Part shown: positions 49,476-63,946 of the stretch, piece after piece
How positions within the stretch are numbered: position 1 is the stretch's first letter
Layout of the letters: every line of letters starts with the position of its first letter
Assembly: GCF_025457605.1 (NCBI RefSeq)
Contig: NZ_JAMZFY010000001.1
Coordinates: 1,054,001-1,118,000 of the forward strand
Direction: 5' to 3'
DNA: 64,000 nt
DNA from: Haloarcula laminariae
GTDB lineage: Archaea; Halobacteriota; Halobacteria; Halobacteriales; Haloarculaceae
The notes under the pieces: model-generated
The model's input: the letters and a program-made list of their open reading frames with translations, nothing else
What the model was told of the DNA's origin: nothing
Databases searched by the model: none
Made by a program: the position numbers and the translations under genes

Positions 49476-49903
49476 AGCTCGACGCTCCCCGGAATGAGGC
49501 TGCGCTGTCGGAGGAGGTTCCCGTCCTCGTCGTACACCAGCAGCGTCTCCTTCTCGTACACCAGCGACTTCCCGTCGCTGTCGGTCAGTCGGACCTCGTA
49601 CTCCCCGTCGCCCTCGTGTCGCTGGGCCGCCGAGACAAGCGTGTCCACCGCCTCGACCGGGGCGGGCACCTCGAAGATGAACTCCCCGGTCAGTCGGTCG
49701 GTCAGCGAGAGGACGCCGCCGTCCGTCTCGGCCTGGTGGCGAAAGGCCACGTCAAGCTCGCTCGAATCCAGTGTCGCCTCCGCTGTCTCGGTGAGGCGGT
49801 TCCGGAGTCCCCCCTCCGGGCCCGTGTATTCGATGGCTAGTGCGGGGATACCGCCGTCGCCCGGTTCCGGCCGGATATCGATGGTGAAGTAGTCGCGCCT
49901 CAT
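49472..49903 (-). CDS. DUF5793-like haloarchaeal protein
   Basis: A 143-residue soluble acidic protein, starting MRRDYFTIDIRPEPGDGG and strand-rich throughout (VAFRHQAETDGGVLSLTDRL, FIFEVPAPVEAVDTLVSAAQRH, YEVRLTDSDGKSLVYEKETLLVYDEDGNLL). Length and order match a haloarchaea-specific conserved family (recalled as DUF5793). Function unknown. Overlaps the sirtuin gene by 4 nt, convergently. Confidence 0.78.
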   Translation of the reverse strand: MRRDYFTIDIRPEPGDGGIPALAIEYTGPEGGLRNRLTETAEATLDSSELDVAFRHQAETDGGVLSLTDRLTGEFIFEVPAPVEAVDTLVSAAQRHEGDGEYEVRLTDSDGKSLVYEKETLLVYDEDGNLLRQRSLIPGSVEL

Positions 49904-50011
49904 TCAGTACCCACGCTTGGATGGCCGTACCAAAGAACGTATCGCCGCTGTCGCTCCCCCGACCGGCTGACCGGTAGCTTTTACCGGGTCGACGGCGGCC
50001 ACCCTAACAGC

Positions 50012-50563
50012 ATGGCGTGGGTCAAATCCGAGTACGCCGGTGAACTGGCGGTGCTGTCGACGTGGCTGGTGGCGATAGCCCCCTGGTCCGTCTCGGTGTT
50101 CGGGAACGACCAGATTACCGGCGTCGTCTTTCGGTTTCTCCCCTTCCGAGTGCAGTATCTGTACGGCATCACTATCTCCAACGAACTGAACTTCGTCTGG
50201 GCCTGGGAGGTCGTGCAACTGCAGGCCGGGACACGGGACCTCCTGGCCGCCTTCGAGACCGTCACGCTTCGGGGCGGCTATATCGGCCGTACGGCCGTCC
50301 TCTGGACCGCCGCGTTGGCCGTGATGGCCGTCGCGTTCGCCGCCAGCGCGTACTACTACCACCGCGAGGACGAGTTCACCGAGAGAGTGCCCCTTCACCC
50401 GGTCCGCGTTTTCGGCGGGCTCCTCGGCGCCGTCGGCCTGCTACTGCTGGGCGGGACGGCCCTGCTCAACCTCCCGGGGGGATTCGCCGGTTGGACGATA
50501 CCCGTCGGCGCGCTGGTCGCCCCAGTGCTCGCCGGCGTTCTGCTCACCGCCGATCTGACCTAG
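50012..50563 (+). CDS. Haloarchaeal membrane protein of unknown function
   Basis: A 183-residue protein with about five hydrophobic segments (13-32, 44-68, 96-117, 131-150 and 160-180). The second carries GITISNELNFVWAWEVVQLQAG. It resembles haloarchaeal TIGR04206-type proteins by memory only. It stands before the pilus genes but has its own leader; whether it belongs with them is unclear. Confidence 0.72.
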   Translation: MAWVKSEYAGELAVLSTWLVAIAPWSVSVFGNDQITGVVFRFLPFRVQYLYGITISNELNFVWAWEVVQLQAGTRDLLAAFETVTLRGGYIGRTAVLWTAALAVMAVAFAASAYYYHREDEFTERVPLHPVRVFGGLLGAVGLLLLGGTALLNLPGGFAGWTIPVGALVAPVLAGVLLTADLT

Positions 50564-50616
50564 CGTCTCGCCGTGGTCACGATCGCCGGCCGACACGGCG
50601 ACTGAGTCGGCGAGCG

Positions 50617-50624
50617 AATTTAAG
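50617..50624 (+). promoter_or_regulatory. TATA box of pilBC
   Basis: aatttaag predicts transcription from about 50647, giving a leader of about 28 nt before the ATG at 50675. Confidence 0.5.
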
Positions 50625-50674
50625 TAGCTGGCCACCAAACCCGACGTACATCCACCGTAGCTATCTCCTGACCG

Positions 50675-52291
50675 ATGTCTAACCCCGAAACACCCGACCC
50701 TGGTGACCGCGTCCAGAACCCTCTGGGCCAGATACAGGCGTGGCTCTCCCGGACCGCCACTATCCTCTCGGGGACGGCCGTGCCCGAATCCAACTACGAC
50801 CCGGCCCGCCACGGGACGGTGACGCACTTCTCGGGGCTGGACGGGTGGGAGGAGCTCGAACGGTACTGGCTCAACGCGCCCTTTGCGTTCGTCTCCATCA
50901 ACCGCGACCCCGAAACCGACGAGAAGCGCTATCACGTGGTCGAGCCCTCGCTCACCGATTTCGAGTCGGAGCTGCTGGACCGGCTCTACGAGGACATCCG
51001 CGGCCCGCTCATCTACCGCGACGGGGTCGACGACGACCCCGAACGCGCGCTCCGGGAGGAGCTGTACGACCGACTGGAGGAGTACGGCGTCGTCATCGAG
51101 GCCGAGACGTTCTACCGCCTCTTTTACTACCTCTACCGCTCGTTCCAGGGCTACGGCCTCATCGACCCGCTGATGCACGACCCGGCCATCGAGGACATCT
51201 CCTGTGACGGCTCGGACCTCCCCATCTTCGTCTACCACGACGAGTACACCGACGTCGAGACCAACATCGCCTTCGCGGAACAGGAGCTGAACAACTTCGT
51301 CATCCAGCTCGCCCAGCGGTCGGGCCGGCACGTCTCCGTCTCCGACCCCGTCGTCTCGACGACGCTGCCCGACGGCTCGCGCATCGAGTTGGCGCTGGGC
51401 GAGGAGGTCACGCCACGCGGGTCCGCCTTTACTATCCGGAAGTACGCCGACGAACCGTTCACGCCCATCGACCTCCTGAACTTCGGCACCTTCTCCCTGG
51501 AGATGCTCGCGTACCTCTGGCTGGCCATCGAGTCAAACAAGTCGCTCATCTTCGCCGGCGGGACGGCGGCCGGGAAGACGACCTCGATGAACGCCCTGGC
51601 GATGTTCATCCCGCCCCGCTCGAAGGTGCTGACCATCGAGGACACCCGCGAGCTGTCGCTGTACCACGACAACTGGCTCTCCTCCGTGACTCGCGAGCGG
51701 CTGGACGATTCCGATATCACGATGTACGACCTCCTGCGCTCGGCGCTCCGGCACCGCCCCGAGTACATCATCGTCGGCGAGGTCCGTGGCGAGGAGGCCA
51801 TCACGCTGTTCCAGGCGATGAACACCGGCCACACGACGTTCTCGACGATGCACGCCGACTCCGTCCAGACGGTCATCAACCGCCTGGAGAACGAGCCCAT
51901 CAACGTCCCGCGGCCGATGGTCCAGAGCCTCGACATCCTCTGTGTGCAGGTGCTGGCCCGGTCGGGCGACGAGCGGGTCCGCCGCGCCAAGACCCTCGCC
52001 GAAATCGAGGGCATCGACCAGCGGACCGGCGAGCTCGACTACTCGACGACCTACTCCTGGGAGGCCACGAGCGACCGGTTCCAGGAGCGAAACAGCGAAC
52101 TGACCGAGGAGATACGCGAGGAGCGCGGCTGGAGCCAGTCGGAGCTGCTCACCGAGATAAACGACCGGAAGCGCTTTCTCACCTTCCTTCAGGAGCAGGG
52201 CGTCACCGACTACCGACGCTTCACCGCGATGGTCAACAAGTACTACGCGGACAAGGAGCAAGTGATGGAGCGCATCGGCTCCGCGGAGTAA
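50675..52291 (+). CDS. pilB: Pilus/secretion ATPase, PilB-like (type II/IV secretion ATPase)
   Basis: A 538-residue protein. N-terminal domain to about 240, then the ATPase core: FAGGTAAGKTTSMNAL (Walker A about 289-300), EDTRELSL, IIVGEVRGEEAITLFQAMNTGHTTFSTMHAD (Walker B, Asp and His boxes), and the QSLDILCVQVLARSGDERV hand-off. It drives assembly of type IV pilus-like filaments. A TATA box at 50617-50624 lies about 50 nt upstream. The platform protein follows 1 nt downstream. No prepilin is adjacent, so the filament subunit is elsewhere. Confidence 0.94.
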   Translation: MSNPETPDPGDRVQNPLGQIQAWLSRTATILSGTAVPESNYDPARHGTVTHFSGLDGWEELERYWLNAPFAFVSINRDPETDEKRYHVVEPSLTDFESELLDRLYEDIRGPLIYRDGVDDDPERALREELYDRLEEYGVVIEAETFYRLFYYLYRSFQGYGLIDPLMHDPAIEDISCDGSDLPIFVYHDEYTDVETNIAFAEQELNNFVIQLAQRSGRHVSVSDPVVSTTLPDGSRIELALGEEVTPRGSAFTIRKYADEPFTPIDLLNFGTFSLEMLAYLWLAIESNKSLIFAGGTAAGKTTSMNALAMFIPPRSKVLTIEDTRELSLYHDNWLSSVTRERLDDSDITMYDLLRSALRHRPEYIIVGEVRGEEAITLFQAMNTGHTTFSTMHADSVQTVINRLENEPINVPRPMVQSLDILCVQVLARSGDERVRRAKTLAEIEGIDQRTGELDYSTTYSWEATSDRFQERNSELTEEIREERGWSQSELLTEINDRKRFLTFLQEQGVTDYRRFTAMVNKYYADKEQVMERIGSAE

Positions 52292-52292
52292 G

Positions 52293-54743
52293 ATGGCGCT
52301 GAACCCGCTGGGACTGGCTCCGCTGGCCGTCGTCGCCGGAATCCTCGGCCTCGTCGTGCTCTCCTCGGCCAGCGAGGCCGTCGACCGACGGCTGACGAGT
52401 GTCGCCCGCCGGCTCTTTGGGCGGTACGTCAAGCCGTCGGCCGAGCGCGAGCGCCAGCTCGAAGCCGCCTACATCGGGCAGTCCTACCGGACCTACGCCA
52501 CCAGGACGTACTTCTACACCGGACTGGCGGCCGTCGGGGGCGCCGTCGCCGGTGCCTACGCCGTCGGCGGGTTCCTCCTGCTCGTTCCCGTCATCGTCGA
52601 CCTCATGATGGGGCTGCCGCGGACGATGGTCAACGCCTTCGGTATCCGCGGGTTCGAACTCGTGCTTACGAGCGGCCAGACGCTGGCGATACTCGTCGGC
52701 AGCGGCGTCGTCTCCGGCGCGCTCGCGGCCGTGTTGACGTACGTGCTGCGCTGGGAGATGCCGAAGAACCGGGCGGAGGTCCGCCAGCGCAACATCGACG
52801 CGGGGATGGCCCGCACCATCGCCTTCATGTACGCTCTCTCGCGGGGCGGGATGTCGTTCCCGGACGTGATGGCCGTCCTGGCGAGAAACGAGGAGATATA
52901 CGGCGAGAACGCCCGGGAGTTCGCCGTCGCCGTCCGCGAGATGGACCTGTTCGGCCAGGACATGATTTCGAGCATCAAGCGGATGAACAGGCGGACCCCG
53001 AGCGAGCGGTTCAAGACGTTCTCGGAGAACCTCTCGTCGGTCCTCCAGAGCGGCCAGTCGCTCTCGTCGTTCCTGCACAACCAGTACGAGCGCCACCAGG
53101 AGGAGGCCGCCGAGCGCCAGGCCGACTTACTGGAGTCGCTGGCGACAATCGCCGAGGCTTACGTCACCATCTTCGTCGCCGGGGTGCTCTTCCTCATCAC
53201 CATTCTGATGGTGTTCGGGCTGACGACGACGGACACGCTGCCTTTCCTCCAGCTGCTCGGCTATCTCGCGATTCCGCTGGCCAACCTCGGCTTCATGGTG
53301 TATCTCAACCAGAAGCTCTCGGCGCTCGGCATCGGCGACACCGGGACGACGCGGGCGCTCGAACGGGTGGCGACGGCCACGATGGGCCGTCCCTCGGACG
53401 CCAGTAGCGCGACCGGACTGACCGACGGGGGCACCGTCGGCGAGAGCGACCCCAACTGGGCGCGGCTCCGATTCCACGACCGGCTGGGCTCGCTGAAGGC
53501 GACCCTGCGTTCGCCCGCCCGTACCCTCATCTGGAACCCGACTCACGTCCTGTATCTCTCGGTCCCCGTCGCGCTGGTGCTGTTTGCCGTCCGCCTCCCG
53601 TCGGCGTTCCAGACGGCGTCGGTCAACCTCCGGATACTCGACGACCTCGTCGTCCAGTCGCTGCTCGTGGTGCTTGGCTCCTTTGCCGTCGTCCGGACCA
53701 TCTACAGCCGTCGTATCAGCCGTATCGAGGCCGCGACGCCGGAGCTCCTGGAACGGCTCGCCAGCCTCAACGAGGCCGGGATGACGCTCGTCGAGAGCAT
53801 CCGACGGGTCCGGGGCAGCGACGTGGGGGTGCTCTCCCCCGAGGTCGAGCGCATCTGGGCCGACATCAGCATGGGCGCGAACGTCGACGACGCGCTCGTC
53901 CGATTCGGCCGGCGTATCCGGACGACCTCTATCTCCCGGGTCGTCACGCTGCTGACGAAGGCGATGCACGCCTCCGGACAGCTGGGGTCGGTGCTACGCA
54001 TCGCGGCCAACCAGGCGCGGGCCGACCACCGGCTCCGCAACCGACGGCGCCAGCAGATGTTGACCTACCTCGTGGTCATCTACATCTCCTTTTTCGTCTT
54101 CCTGGTCATCATCGTCGCCGTCCAGGAGGTGCTCGTCCCGGCGCTGCCCTCCTCGGTCCCGACGCCGTCGAACGCGAACCGGCTCGGGGTCAACACCGAC
54201 CAGTTCGCCCGGCTGGGCCAGGTGGACAAGGCCGCGTACACCCTCGTCTTCTTCCACATCGCCCTCGTCCAGGCCCTCCTGACGGGATTCATCGGCGGCC
54301 AGCTCGGCGAGGGGAGCCTGAAAGACGGCGCGAAACACGCCGCCATCCTGCTCGGTATCGCCTACGTCGCCTTCGTTCTGCTTTCCTCCCCGGTGGCCTC
54401 GATGACCGTCGAGAACCCGAGCGTCGAGGGGGGCCAGCTCACCGTCGATTCGGCGTCGATGTCCACCGGCGGGTTCGTCGTGGTCCACGCACAGGACCAG
54501 AACGGGACGGTCCTGGGCACGTCGGGCTACCTCGCCCCGGGCTCGCACAGCGACGTACGCATCACGCTCGACGAACAGCCCCCCGCCCGCCAGCCGCTGG
54601 TACTCGTCGCCCATCGGGACACCAACGACAACCAGCGGCTGGACTACGACTTCGAGAGCCCGGGCGAGACCGACGAGCCCTACGCGGCCTCGGGCCAGAG
54701 CCGATACGTCTCCATCGAGGTCGACCTCGATGACGGGGAGTAG
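52293..54743 (+). CDS. pilC: Pilus platform protein, PilC-like, with an extra C-terminal beta-rich domain
   Basis: An 816-residue protein with two T2SSF domains (about 172-305 and 485-615) and about ten membrane helices (for example 290-312, 415-435, 590-610 and 683-702). After the last helix, residues 703-816 form a soluble segment, TVENPSVEGGQLTVDSASMS, FVVVHAQDQNGTVLG, DVRITLDEQP, LVLVAHRDTNDNQRLDYDF, that resembles a repeated surface-protein domain of haloarchaea (recalled as DUF7282). Platform proteins usually end in the membrane. It is coupled to pilB, 1 nt apart. Confidence 0.92.
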   Translation: MALNPLGLAPLAVVAGILGLVVLSSASEAVDRRLTSVARRLFGRYVKPSAERERQLEAAYIGQSYRTYATRTYFYTGLAAVGGAVAGAYAVGGFLLLVPVIVDLMMGLPRTMVNAFGIRGFELVLTSGQTLAILVGSGVVSGALAAVLTYVLRWEMPKNRAEVRQRNIDAGMARTIAFMYALSRGGMSFPDVMAVLARNEEIYGENAREFAVAVREMDLFGQDMISSIKRMNRRTPSERFKTFSENLSSVLQSGQSLSSFLHNQYERHQEEAAERQADLLESLATIAEAYVTIFVAGVLFLITILMVFGLTTTDTLPFLQLLGYLAIPLANLGFMVYLNQKLSALGIGDTGTTRALERVATATMGRPSDASSATGLTDGGTVGESDPNWARLRFHDRLGSLKATLRSPARTLIWNPTHVLYLSVPVALVLFAVRLPSAFQTASVNLRILDDLVVQSLLVVLGSFAVVRTIYSRRISRIEAATPELLERLASLNEAGMTLVESIRRVRGSDVGVLSPEVERIWADISMGANVDDALVRFGRRIRTTSISRVVTLLTKAMHASGQLGSVLRIAANQARADHRLRNRRRQQMLTYLVVIYISFFVFLVIIVAVQEVLVPALPSSVPTPSNANRLGVNTDQFARLGQVDKAAYTLVFFHIALVQALLTGFIGGQLGEGSLKDGAKHAAILLGIAYVAFVLLSSPVASMTVENPSVEGGQLTVDSASMSTGGFVVVHAQDQNGTVLGTSGYLAPGSHSDVRITLDEQPPARQPLVLVAHRDTNDNQRLDYDFESPGETDEPYAASGQSRYVSIEVDLDDGE

Positions 54744-54818
54744 TTCCGAATCCGCGGCGAGTCCCCACGGCTCACCGGGACCGACAGTCGTATTCCGTCG
54801 CTTGCGCAACTGTCGGGT

Positions 54819-55565
54819 ATGACTGTCAGACACGACGGCATCACCGCCGAGTGGCTGGGCTACGCGACGCTCCGCCTGGAAGGCGACGACACGGTCGTCT
54901 ATCTCGACCCCGGGCGGTACGGCGTCCTCACCGGCGAGTGGGAGCCGGACGCGCCGGACGCTGACCACCCGCCCGCACGCGACTACGCGCCCCAAGACGG
55001 GGACATCGTCCTCGTGACACACGTTCACCACTACGACCCCGACGGCATCCGACGCGTCGCGAGCGAGGACGCCACGGTCGTCGCGTTCGAGGGCCTCGAC
55101 GTCCACGCCACCGACCGCGACGTCGACCGGCTCGCCGACCTCGACTACGAGGTCCGTCAGGTGTCGATGGAGGACGAACTGCTCGTGGGCGACGTGCCCG
55201 TCTGGACGATGCCGGCGTACAACCGCGAGGACGGCCCGAACGTCCGGGCCGACGGCAGCCCCATCCATCCGAAGGGTATCGGCTGTGGGTTCCTCCTCGC
55301 CGTCGACGACACCAGGGTGTTCTGGCCCGGCGACAGCGACGTACTCGACGGTCACGCCGAACTGGACGTCTCGCTGTTCTGTCCGTCCATCGCCAGCAGC
55401 TACACGATGGACCGACACGACGCCGCCGACCTGGCCGAGGCGATGGAGCCGGACCTCGTCCTTCCGATACACTACAACACGTTCGAGTCCCTTTCGGCCG
55501 ACTCGGGCGCCTTCGCCGAGGACGTCGCGAAACGCGGCGTCCCGGTCGTGCTGGACGAGCGCTAG
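54819..55565 (+). CDS. Metallo-beta-lactamase-fold hydrolase (UlaG-like)
   Basis: A 248-residue protein: ITAEWLGYATLRLEGDDTVVYLDPGRYGVLTG, THVHHYDPDGIRR (the metal motif HxHHxD), GFLLAVDDTRVFWPGDSDVLDG and LVLPIHYNTFESL. The order matches UlaG/YtnP-like metal-dependent hydrolases, which are frequent in archaea. Substrate unknown. It overlaps the convergent Cys-rich gene by 4 nt. Confidence 0.86.
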   Translation: MTVRHDGITAEWLGYATLRLEGDDTVVYLDPGRYGVLTGEWEPDAPDADHPPARDYAPQDGDIVLVTHVHHYDPDGIRRVASEDATVVAFEGLDVHATDRDVDRLADLDYEVRQVSMEDELLVGDVPVWTMPAYNREDGPNVRADGSPIHPKGIGCGFLLAVDDTRVFWPGDSDVLDGHAELDVSLFCPSIASSYTMDRHDAADLAEAMEPDLVLPIHYNTFESLSADSGAFAEDVAKRGVPVVLDER

Positions 55566-55723
55566 CTGGCCTCTGCGAGCGAGTCGAACTCGCTCCAGCA
55601 CTCACAGTCGAGGTCCTCGATAGAGCTCACTTCGTCGGGAAAGGAAGAGACGGGCATCCCGTCGTCGAACTCACCACAGCCCTCACGGTGCAACGAGAAG
55701 TCGTCGCTCGACATCACTGGCAT
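55562..55723 (-). CDS. Tiny Cys-rich protein
   Basis: A 53-residue frame starting MPVMSSDDFSLHREGCGEF and ending with DLDCECWSEFDSLAEAS. Three cysteines (C16, C39 and C41 in MPVMSS numbering) and a His (H12) could bind one metal. A TATA-like tattttac at 55747-55754 (read on this strand) predicts transcription at about 55724, so the first ATG (55723) is leaderless; the second (55714) is possible. Composition is acidic as in true haloarchaeal proteins. Function unknown. Confidence 0.68.
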   Translation of the reverse strand: MPVMSSDDFSLHREGCGEFDDGMPVSSFPDEVSSIEDLDCECWSEFDSLAEAS

Positions 55724-55802
55724 GGCGACCGCTATGGCGCGGTGAAGTAAAATACGTCTGGAACCACCGAATTTGGCCGTTGGTGGCGAGGGCCCACCGG
55801 CG

Positions 55803-56906
55803 TCAGTCGATGACGCCCATCTCGGTCAGCCGCTCGGGCAGGTACGTCTCGGTCACGAAGTCGAGGCCGCGCGACGCGAGCGCCTGCTGTTCGGCCTTCT
55901 TCCCGATGTCGAGTTGCAGCTCTATCTGCTCCTTCCAGAACTCCGTCTGGAAGCGCGGGTCCTCCAGTTCCGATTCGAGGGCGTTGATGTCCGAGTCCGA
56001 CAGCGGGTCCGTCGGGAGGTCGTACTCCACGATGTCCTCGGGCCGGATGCCGATGAACTGCGCCTCCGGGGTCGCCAGATACTCCGAGAGGTGCGCGGAC
56101 TTGATAGAGCCGTAGGCGACGGAGCCGTAGATGCGGTACGACCACGGGTCACCGTCAGTGAAGACCGTGACCGGGAGGTCGAGCTCGTCGTGGAGCCGCT
56201 TGGTGATGCGGCGTGTCGCCCGCGCCGGCTGGCCCTTGAGGTGGACGACGATGACGTTGTACTCGTCGTCGAACCCGTTCTCGACGAGCCGGTCGCGCAT
56301 GCCACCGGTCTCCACACAGAGGACGAAGTCGGCGTCGTTCTCCAGGAACTCGATGGTGTCGGGGTTGTTCGGAATCTGGTAGCCGCCCTCGCCCACGTCC
56401 TTCTGGCAGTGAATCTCGCGCTCGCCGCGGCGGGTCTGCTCGCGCAGTTTCAGCGGCCCCATGATGGTCGCGCCCGACTCCTCGGGGCGCATGTGGAAGT
56501 CCTCGCGGGTCACGTCCGAGACGATTTCCAGGTCCTCGATGAGGTCGTTGGACTCGTCCTGGCTGTTGAACTGGGCCTCCTCCAGGTCCCACGACTCCGA
56601 GAGGTAGTACAGCTCACGCAGGGTGGAGGAGCGGTCCTCCTCCAGCTGCTGGGCGAGGAAATCGATGGCATAGGTCGCCTTCAGGAGCTTCTCGGCGCCC
56701 GAGACGGTCTTCGCGGACCGTGTCGACTGTCGGTCGCCGTACACCCACACCGACTTGTCCTCGTCGTACTCGATGTTCGACTTGGTCCGCGTCGGGATGG
56801 ACATCGTGGGGACGTCCCCCTCGGCGAACTGGTCGTAGAACTCTTCGGCGAGGTCGATGAGCTTCTCGCGGGCCTCCTCCTCCTGTGTCTTGGTCTCTGA
56901 ACTCAT
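55803..56906 (-). CDS. top6A: DNA topoisomerase VI subunit A (Spo11 homologue)
   Basis: A 367-residue protein. Winged-helix catalytic segment [12 protein letters not shown] (Y101 expected to be the DNA-attacking tyrosine) and Toprim metal motifs [11 protein letters not shown] (E199) and [14 protein letters not shown] (D251, D253). With subunit B it makes an ATP-dependent double-strand passage enzyme that relaxes positive and negative supercoils and decatenates. Its ATG follows the stop of top6B by 1 nt. Confidence 0.97.
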   Translation of the reverse strand: MSSETKTQEEEAREKLIDLAEEFYDQFAEGDVPTMSIPTRTKSNIEYDEDKSVWVYGDRQSTRSAKTVSGAEKLLKATYAIDFLAQQLEEDRSSTLRELYYLSESWDLEEAQFNSQDESNDLIEDLEIVSDVTREDFHMRPEESGATIMGPLKLREQTRRGEREIHCQKDVGEGGYQIPNNPDTIEFLENDADFVLCVETGGMRDRLVENGFDDEYNVIVVHLKGQPARATRRITKRLHDELDLPVTVFTDGDPWSYRIYGSVAYGSIKSAHLSEYLATPEAQFIGIRPEDIVEYDLPTDPLSDSDINALESELEDPRFQTEFWKEQIELQLDIGKKAEQQALASRGLDFVTETYLPERLTEMGVID

Positions 56907-56907
56907 G

Positions 56908-59319
56908 TTAGGCGTCCACCGTCAGTTTCTCGTCCTCGACGCCGTCGACCGAGACGGTGAACTCGGCCTCGTCGTCCACGCTGTACTCCAGGACCGCCTG
57001 CTCGCCGGCCGCCACCGTCGGCGACCACTTCACGAACCACTCGCCGTCCATCTCGACGACCTGTGCGCCGTTGGTGTCCCCCGGTTCGGCGCTGACGATG
57101 TCGGTCACGTCGAGCTCGGCGTTGGTGTCGTCGTTGTTCTCGACGACGAGCCGGACGGTGCCGTCCTCGACCTCCCGCTCGACGAGGACGTTGTTCATGA
57201 TGCGGGCGAGCGAGTCGTCGATGTGTAGCTCGTCGCTCTCGGTGACCTCGGTGAGCTTCTCGGCCATCTCCGGGAGGATGGTCGCCAGCTTGTCCTGTTT
57301 CTCCCGGCGCTGTTGCATCGACCGGCGCTTGTTCAGGTAGCTCTTGAGCTCGCGGGCGGCCTCCCTGATGGCGAGCTCTATCTCGTCTTCCATTTCGGGG
57401 ACGTTCGCGATGGCGTCCTTGGACTCGCTCGTGAAGGGGACGTTCGTCGAGGCGACGTGGACCATGATGACGGCGGGGCCGTTCGGGATGCCCGAGCCGC
57501 CGGGCTGGTCTAGGTTGTAGTTGCGCCAGTTAATGGACTTGACCACGTCCGTCGTCGCACACGCCCCGCGCTGGTAGACCAGCGGGACACGGTTGGCGAA
57601 CCGACGCACTTCGACGCTCCCCTCGGCCGGGAGGTCGCCGCCGTAGGCGATGCCGGCCTCGACGATGAACGGGTCGCCGCCGTGGACCGACGCGTCACGG
57701 GTCGAAGCGGCGTAGAAGTCGGCGTCGTACTCCTTGCGGAGGCCCGACTCGACCAGTTCGTCGGTGATGGGCGCCAGGCAGTCCGTCGGCGGCGCGATGA
57801 TGTCGGTCTCCCGCATCGCGGTCAGCAGCTCGCTGGCCGTGTCGCGGTCACTCGCCACCTCGGAGACGTTCGGCGGCTCGTCGGGGACCCGGCCGGCCAC
57901 GTCCCACAGCTCCTCGACGATGTTCTCCCTGGCCGTGTCGCCGAAGGTCGCGTCGTCCTGCTCCTCGGTCATGTCCGCGGCACGGTCGACGTAGGCGCGG
58001 AACTCGTCGCGTGTCAGCCGGTGGCGGCGGTCGTCGTCCCCGGCGCTTTCGGGGTCGGCGAACTTCTCGGCCAGGCGCGAGGCCACCCCCTCGACGGCCG
58101 CGTCGTCCTTCCGTACGGTGGTCGCGGCGTCGACGAGTTCGTAGAGGTCGCTCGTCCGCTCGGCGGTGACGGCGGCCCAGGCGGCCTCGACGGCGTTCTC
58201 CCTGACCGTACTGCCGAAGGTAGTTCCGTGGTCGGCCTCGGCGTCGTCGGCGGCTGCGTCGACGATTTCGACGATGTCGTGGTAGGCGACTTGCCCCCGG
58301 GACTCGATATCGTCGGTGACGGCGGCGGCGAACTCGCTGGTGGCGGTCGCGCCCTTGTTGGCGACCGCGTTCTCGACGGCGGCCTCGATGTCGGCGTCCT
58401 CGTGGCTCGCGGGCGGCGACCACGCCATCCCGCGACCGAAGTGGCGGTCGTTGAAGTTCGCGATGACGCTGTCGGCGGTCTTCTGGCCGACGCGGGTGAA
58501 CTCGCCCTGCATGAACCCCGAGATGGAGTACGAATCCGTGGCCTCCAGCATCTTCAGCAGCGTCCCGAGTTCGACCCCGTGGGGGTGCGGGCGAATCTCC
58601 TCGGTCTCGGCGGGCAAGGACGCGCCCTCGACGCGCTCGAACTTCAGCGACTCGTCGAGCCCCGGCTCCATGAACTCGATGCGGGCGTGGGGGTTGACGA
58701 CGGCGGTGTCCTGGATGTAGTCCTGCAGGCTCGACCGGGCCCGCATGTTCGCCTCCATCTCCAGTTCGATGCGCGTGCCGTGAGGGCGCTCCCAGGAGGT
58801 CGTCTCGTCGACGCTTATCTCGGGTTCGTTCGTGTCGGTGTCGATGATGAGCTCGAAGTACTGGGCGTCGGCCTGACCCTTGGGCCGGGAGGTAATCTTC
58901 GCGGGCTTGCCGGAGGTGAGCTGCGAGTAGAGGACGGCGGCTGAGATGCCGATACCCTGCTGGCCGCGGTTCTGCTCGCGGGCGTGGAACCGGGAGCCAT
59001 AGAGGAGCTTCCCGAAGATTTTCGGGAGCTGCTCTTTGGTGATGCCGGGCCCGTTGTCCTCGACGATGAGGCGGTAGTAGTCGCCCGCTTCCTGTATCTC
59101 GACGTAGATGTCGGGCAGGATGCCGGCCTCCTCGCAGGCGTCCAGGGCGTTGTCGACCGCCTCCTTGACGGCTGTGACGAGCGCCCGCGCCCCCGAGTCG
59201 AAGCCGAGCATGTGCTTGTTCTTCTCGAAGAACTCGGCGATGGAGATGGCCCGCTGGGACTGGGCCAGCTCCTCGGCGATGCCCTCCCCGTCGCCGAGTT
59301 GCGACTGAAACGAGGTCAT
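56908..59319 (-). CDS. top6B: DNA topoisomerase VI subunit B, with a large insertion
   Basis: An 803-residue protein. GHKL ATPase: [13 protein letters not shown] (54-66, N57), IVEDNGPGI (85-93), [13 protein letters not shown] (117-129). H2TH and transducer domains follow ([13 protein letters not shown]). Sulfolobus Top6B is about 530 residues; here residues about 300-500 are extra, highly acidic, and contain two similar segments, [15 protein letters not shown] (367-381) and [15 protein letters not shown] (458-472). Also a C-terminal extension about 720-803 with beta strands. TATA-like ccttttaacc at 59345-59354 gives a leaderless start. Confidence 0.96.
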   Translation of the reverse strand: MTSFQSQLGDGEGIAEELAQSQRAISIAEFFEKNKHMLGFDSGARALVTAVKEAVDNALDACEEAGILPDIYVEIQEAGDYYRLIVEDNGPGITKEQLPKIFGKLLYGSRFHAREQNRGQQGIGISAAVLYSQLTSGKPAKITSRPKGQADAQYFELIIDTDTNEPEISVDETTSWERPHGTRIELEMEANMRARSSLQDYIQDTAVVNPHARIEFMEPGLDESLKFERVEGASLPAETEEIRPHPHGVELGTLLKMLEATDSYSISGFMQGEFTRVGQKTADSVIANFNDRHFGRGMAWSPPASHEDADIEAAVENAVANKGATATSEFAAAVTDDIESRGQVAYHDIVEIVDAAADDAEADHGTTFGSTVRENAVEAAWAAVTAERTSDLYELVDAATTVRKDDAAVEGVASRLAEKFADPESAGDDDRRHRLTRDEFRAYVDRAADMTEEQDDATFGDTARENIVEELWDVAGRVPDEPPNVSEVASDRDTASELLTAMRETDIIAPPTDCLAPITDELVESGLRKEYDADFYAASTRDASVHGGDPFIVEAGIAYGGDLPAEGSVEVRRFANRVPLVYQRGACATTDVVKSINWRNYNLDQPGGSGIPNGPAVIMVHVASTNVPFTSESKDAIANVPEMEDEIELAIREAARELKSYLNKRRSMQQRREKQDKLATILPEMAEKLTEVTESDELHIDDSLARIMNNVLVEREVEDGTVRLVVENNDDTNAELDVTDIVSAEPGDTNGAQVVEMDGEWFVKWSPTVAAGEQAVLEYSVDDEAEFTVSVDGVEDEKLTVDA

Positions 59320-63929
<4,610 letters not shown>

Positions 63930-63941
63930 TCGCCCGAACGG

Positions 63942-63946
63942 TTTTT
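63942..63946 (+). terminator. T-tract terminator after gyrBA
   Basis: Five T residues follow a GC-rich stretch 12 nt after the gyrA stop, the usual form of intrinsic archaeal termination. The last 54 bases to the window edge hold nothing recognised. Confidence 0.5.
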
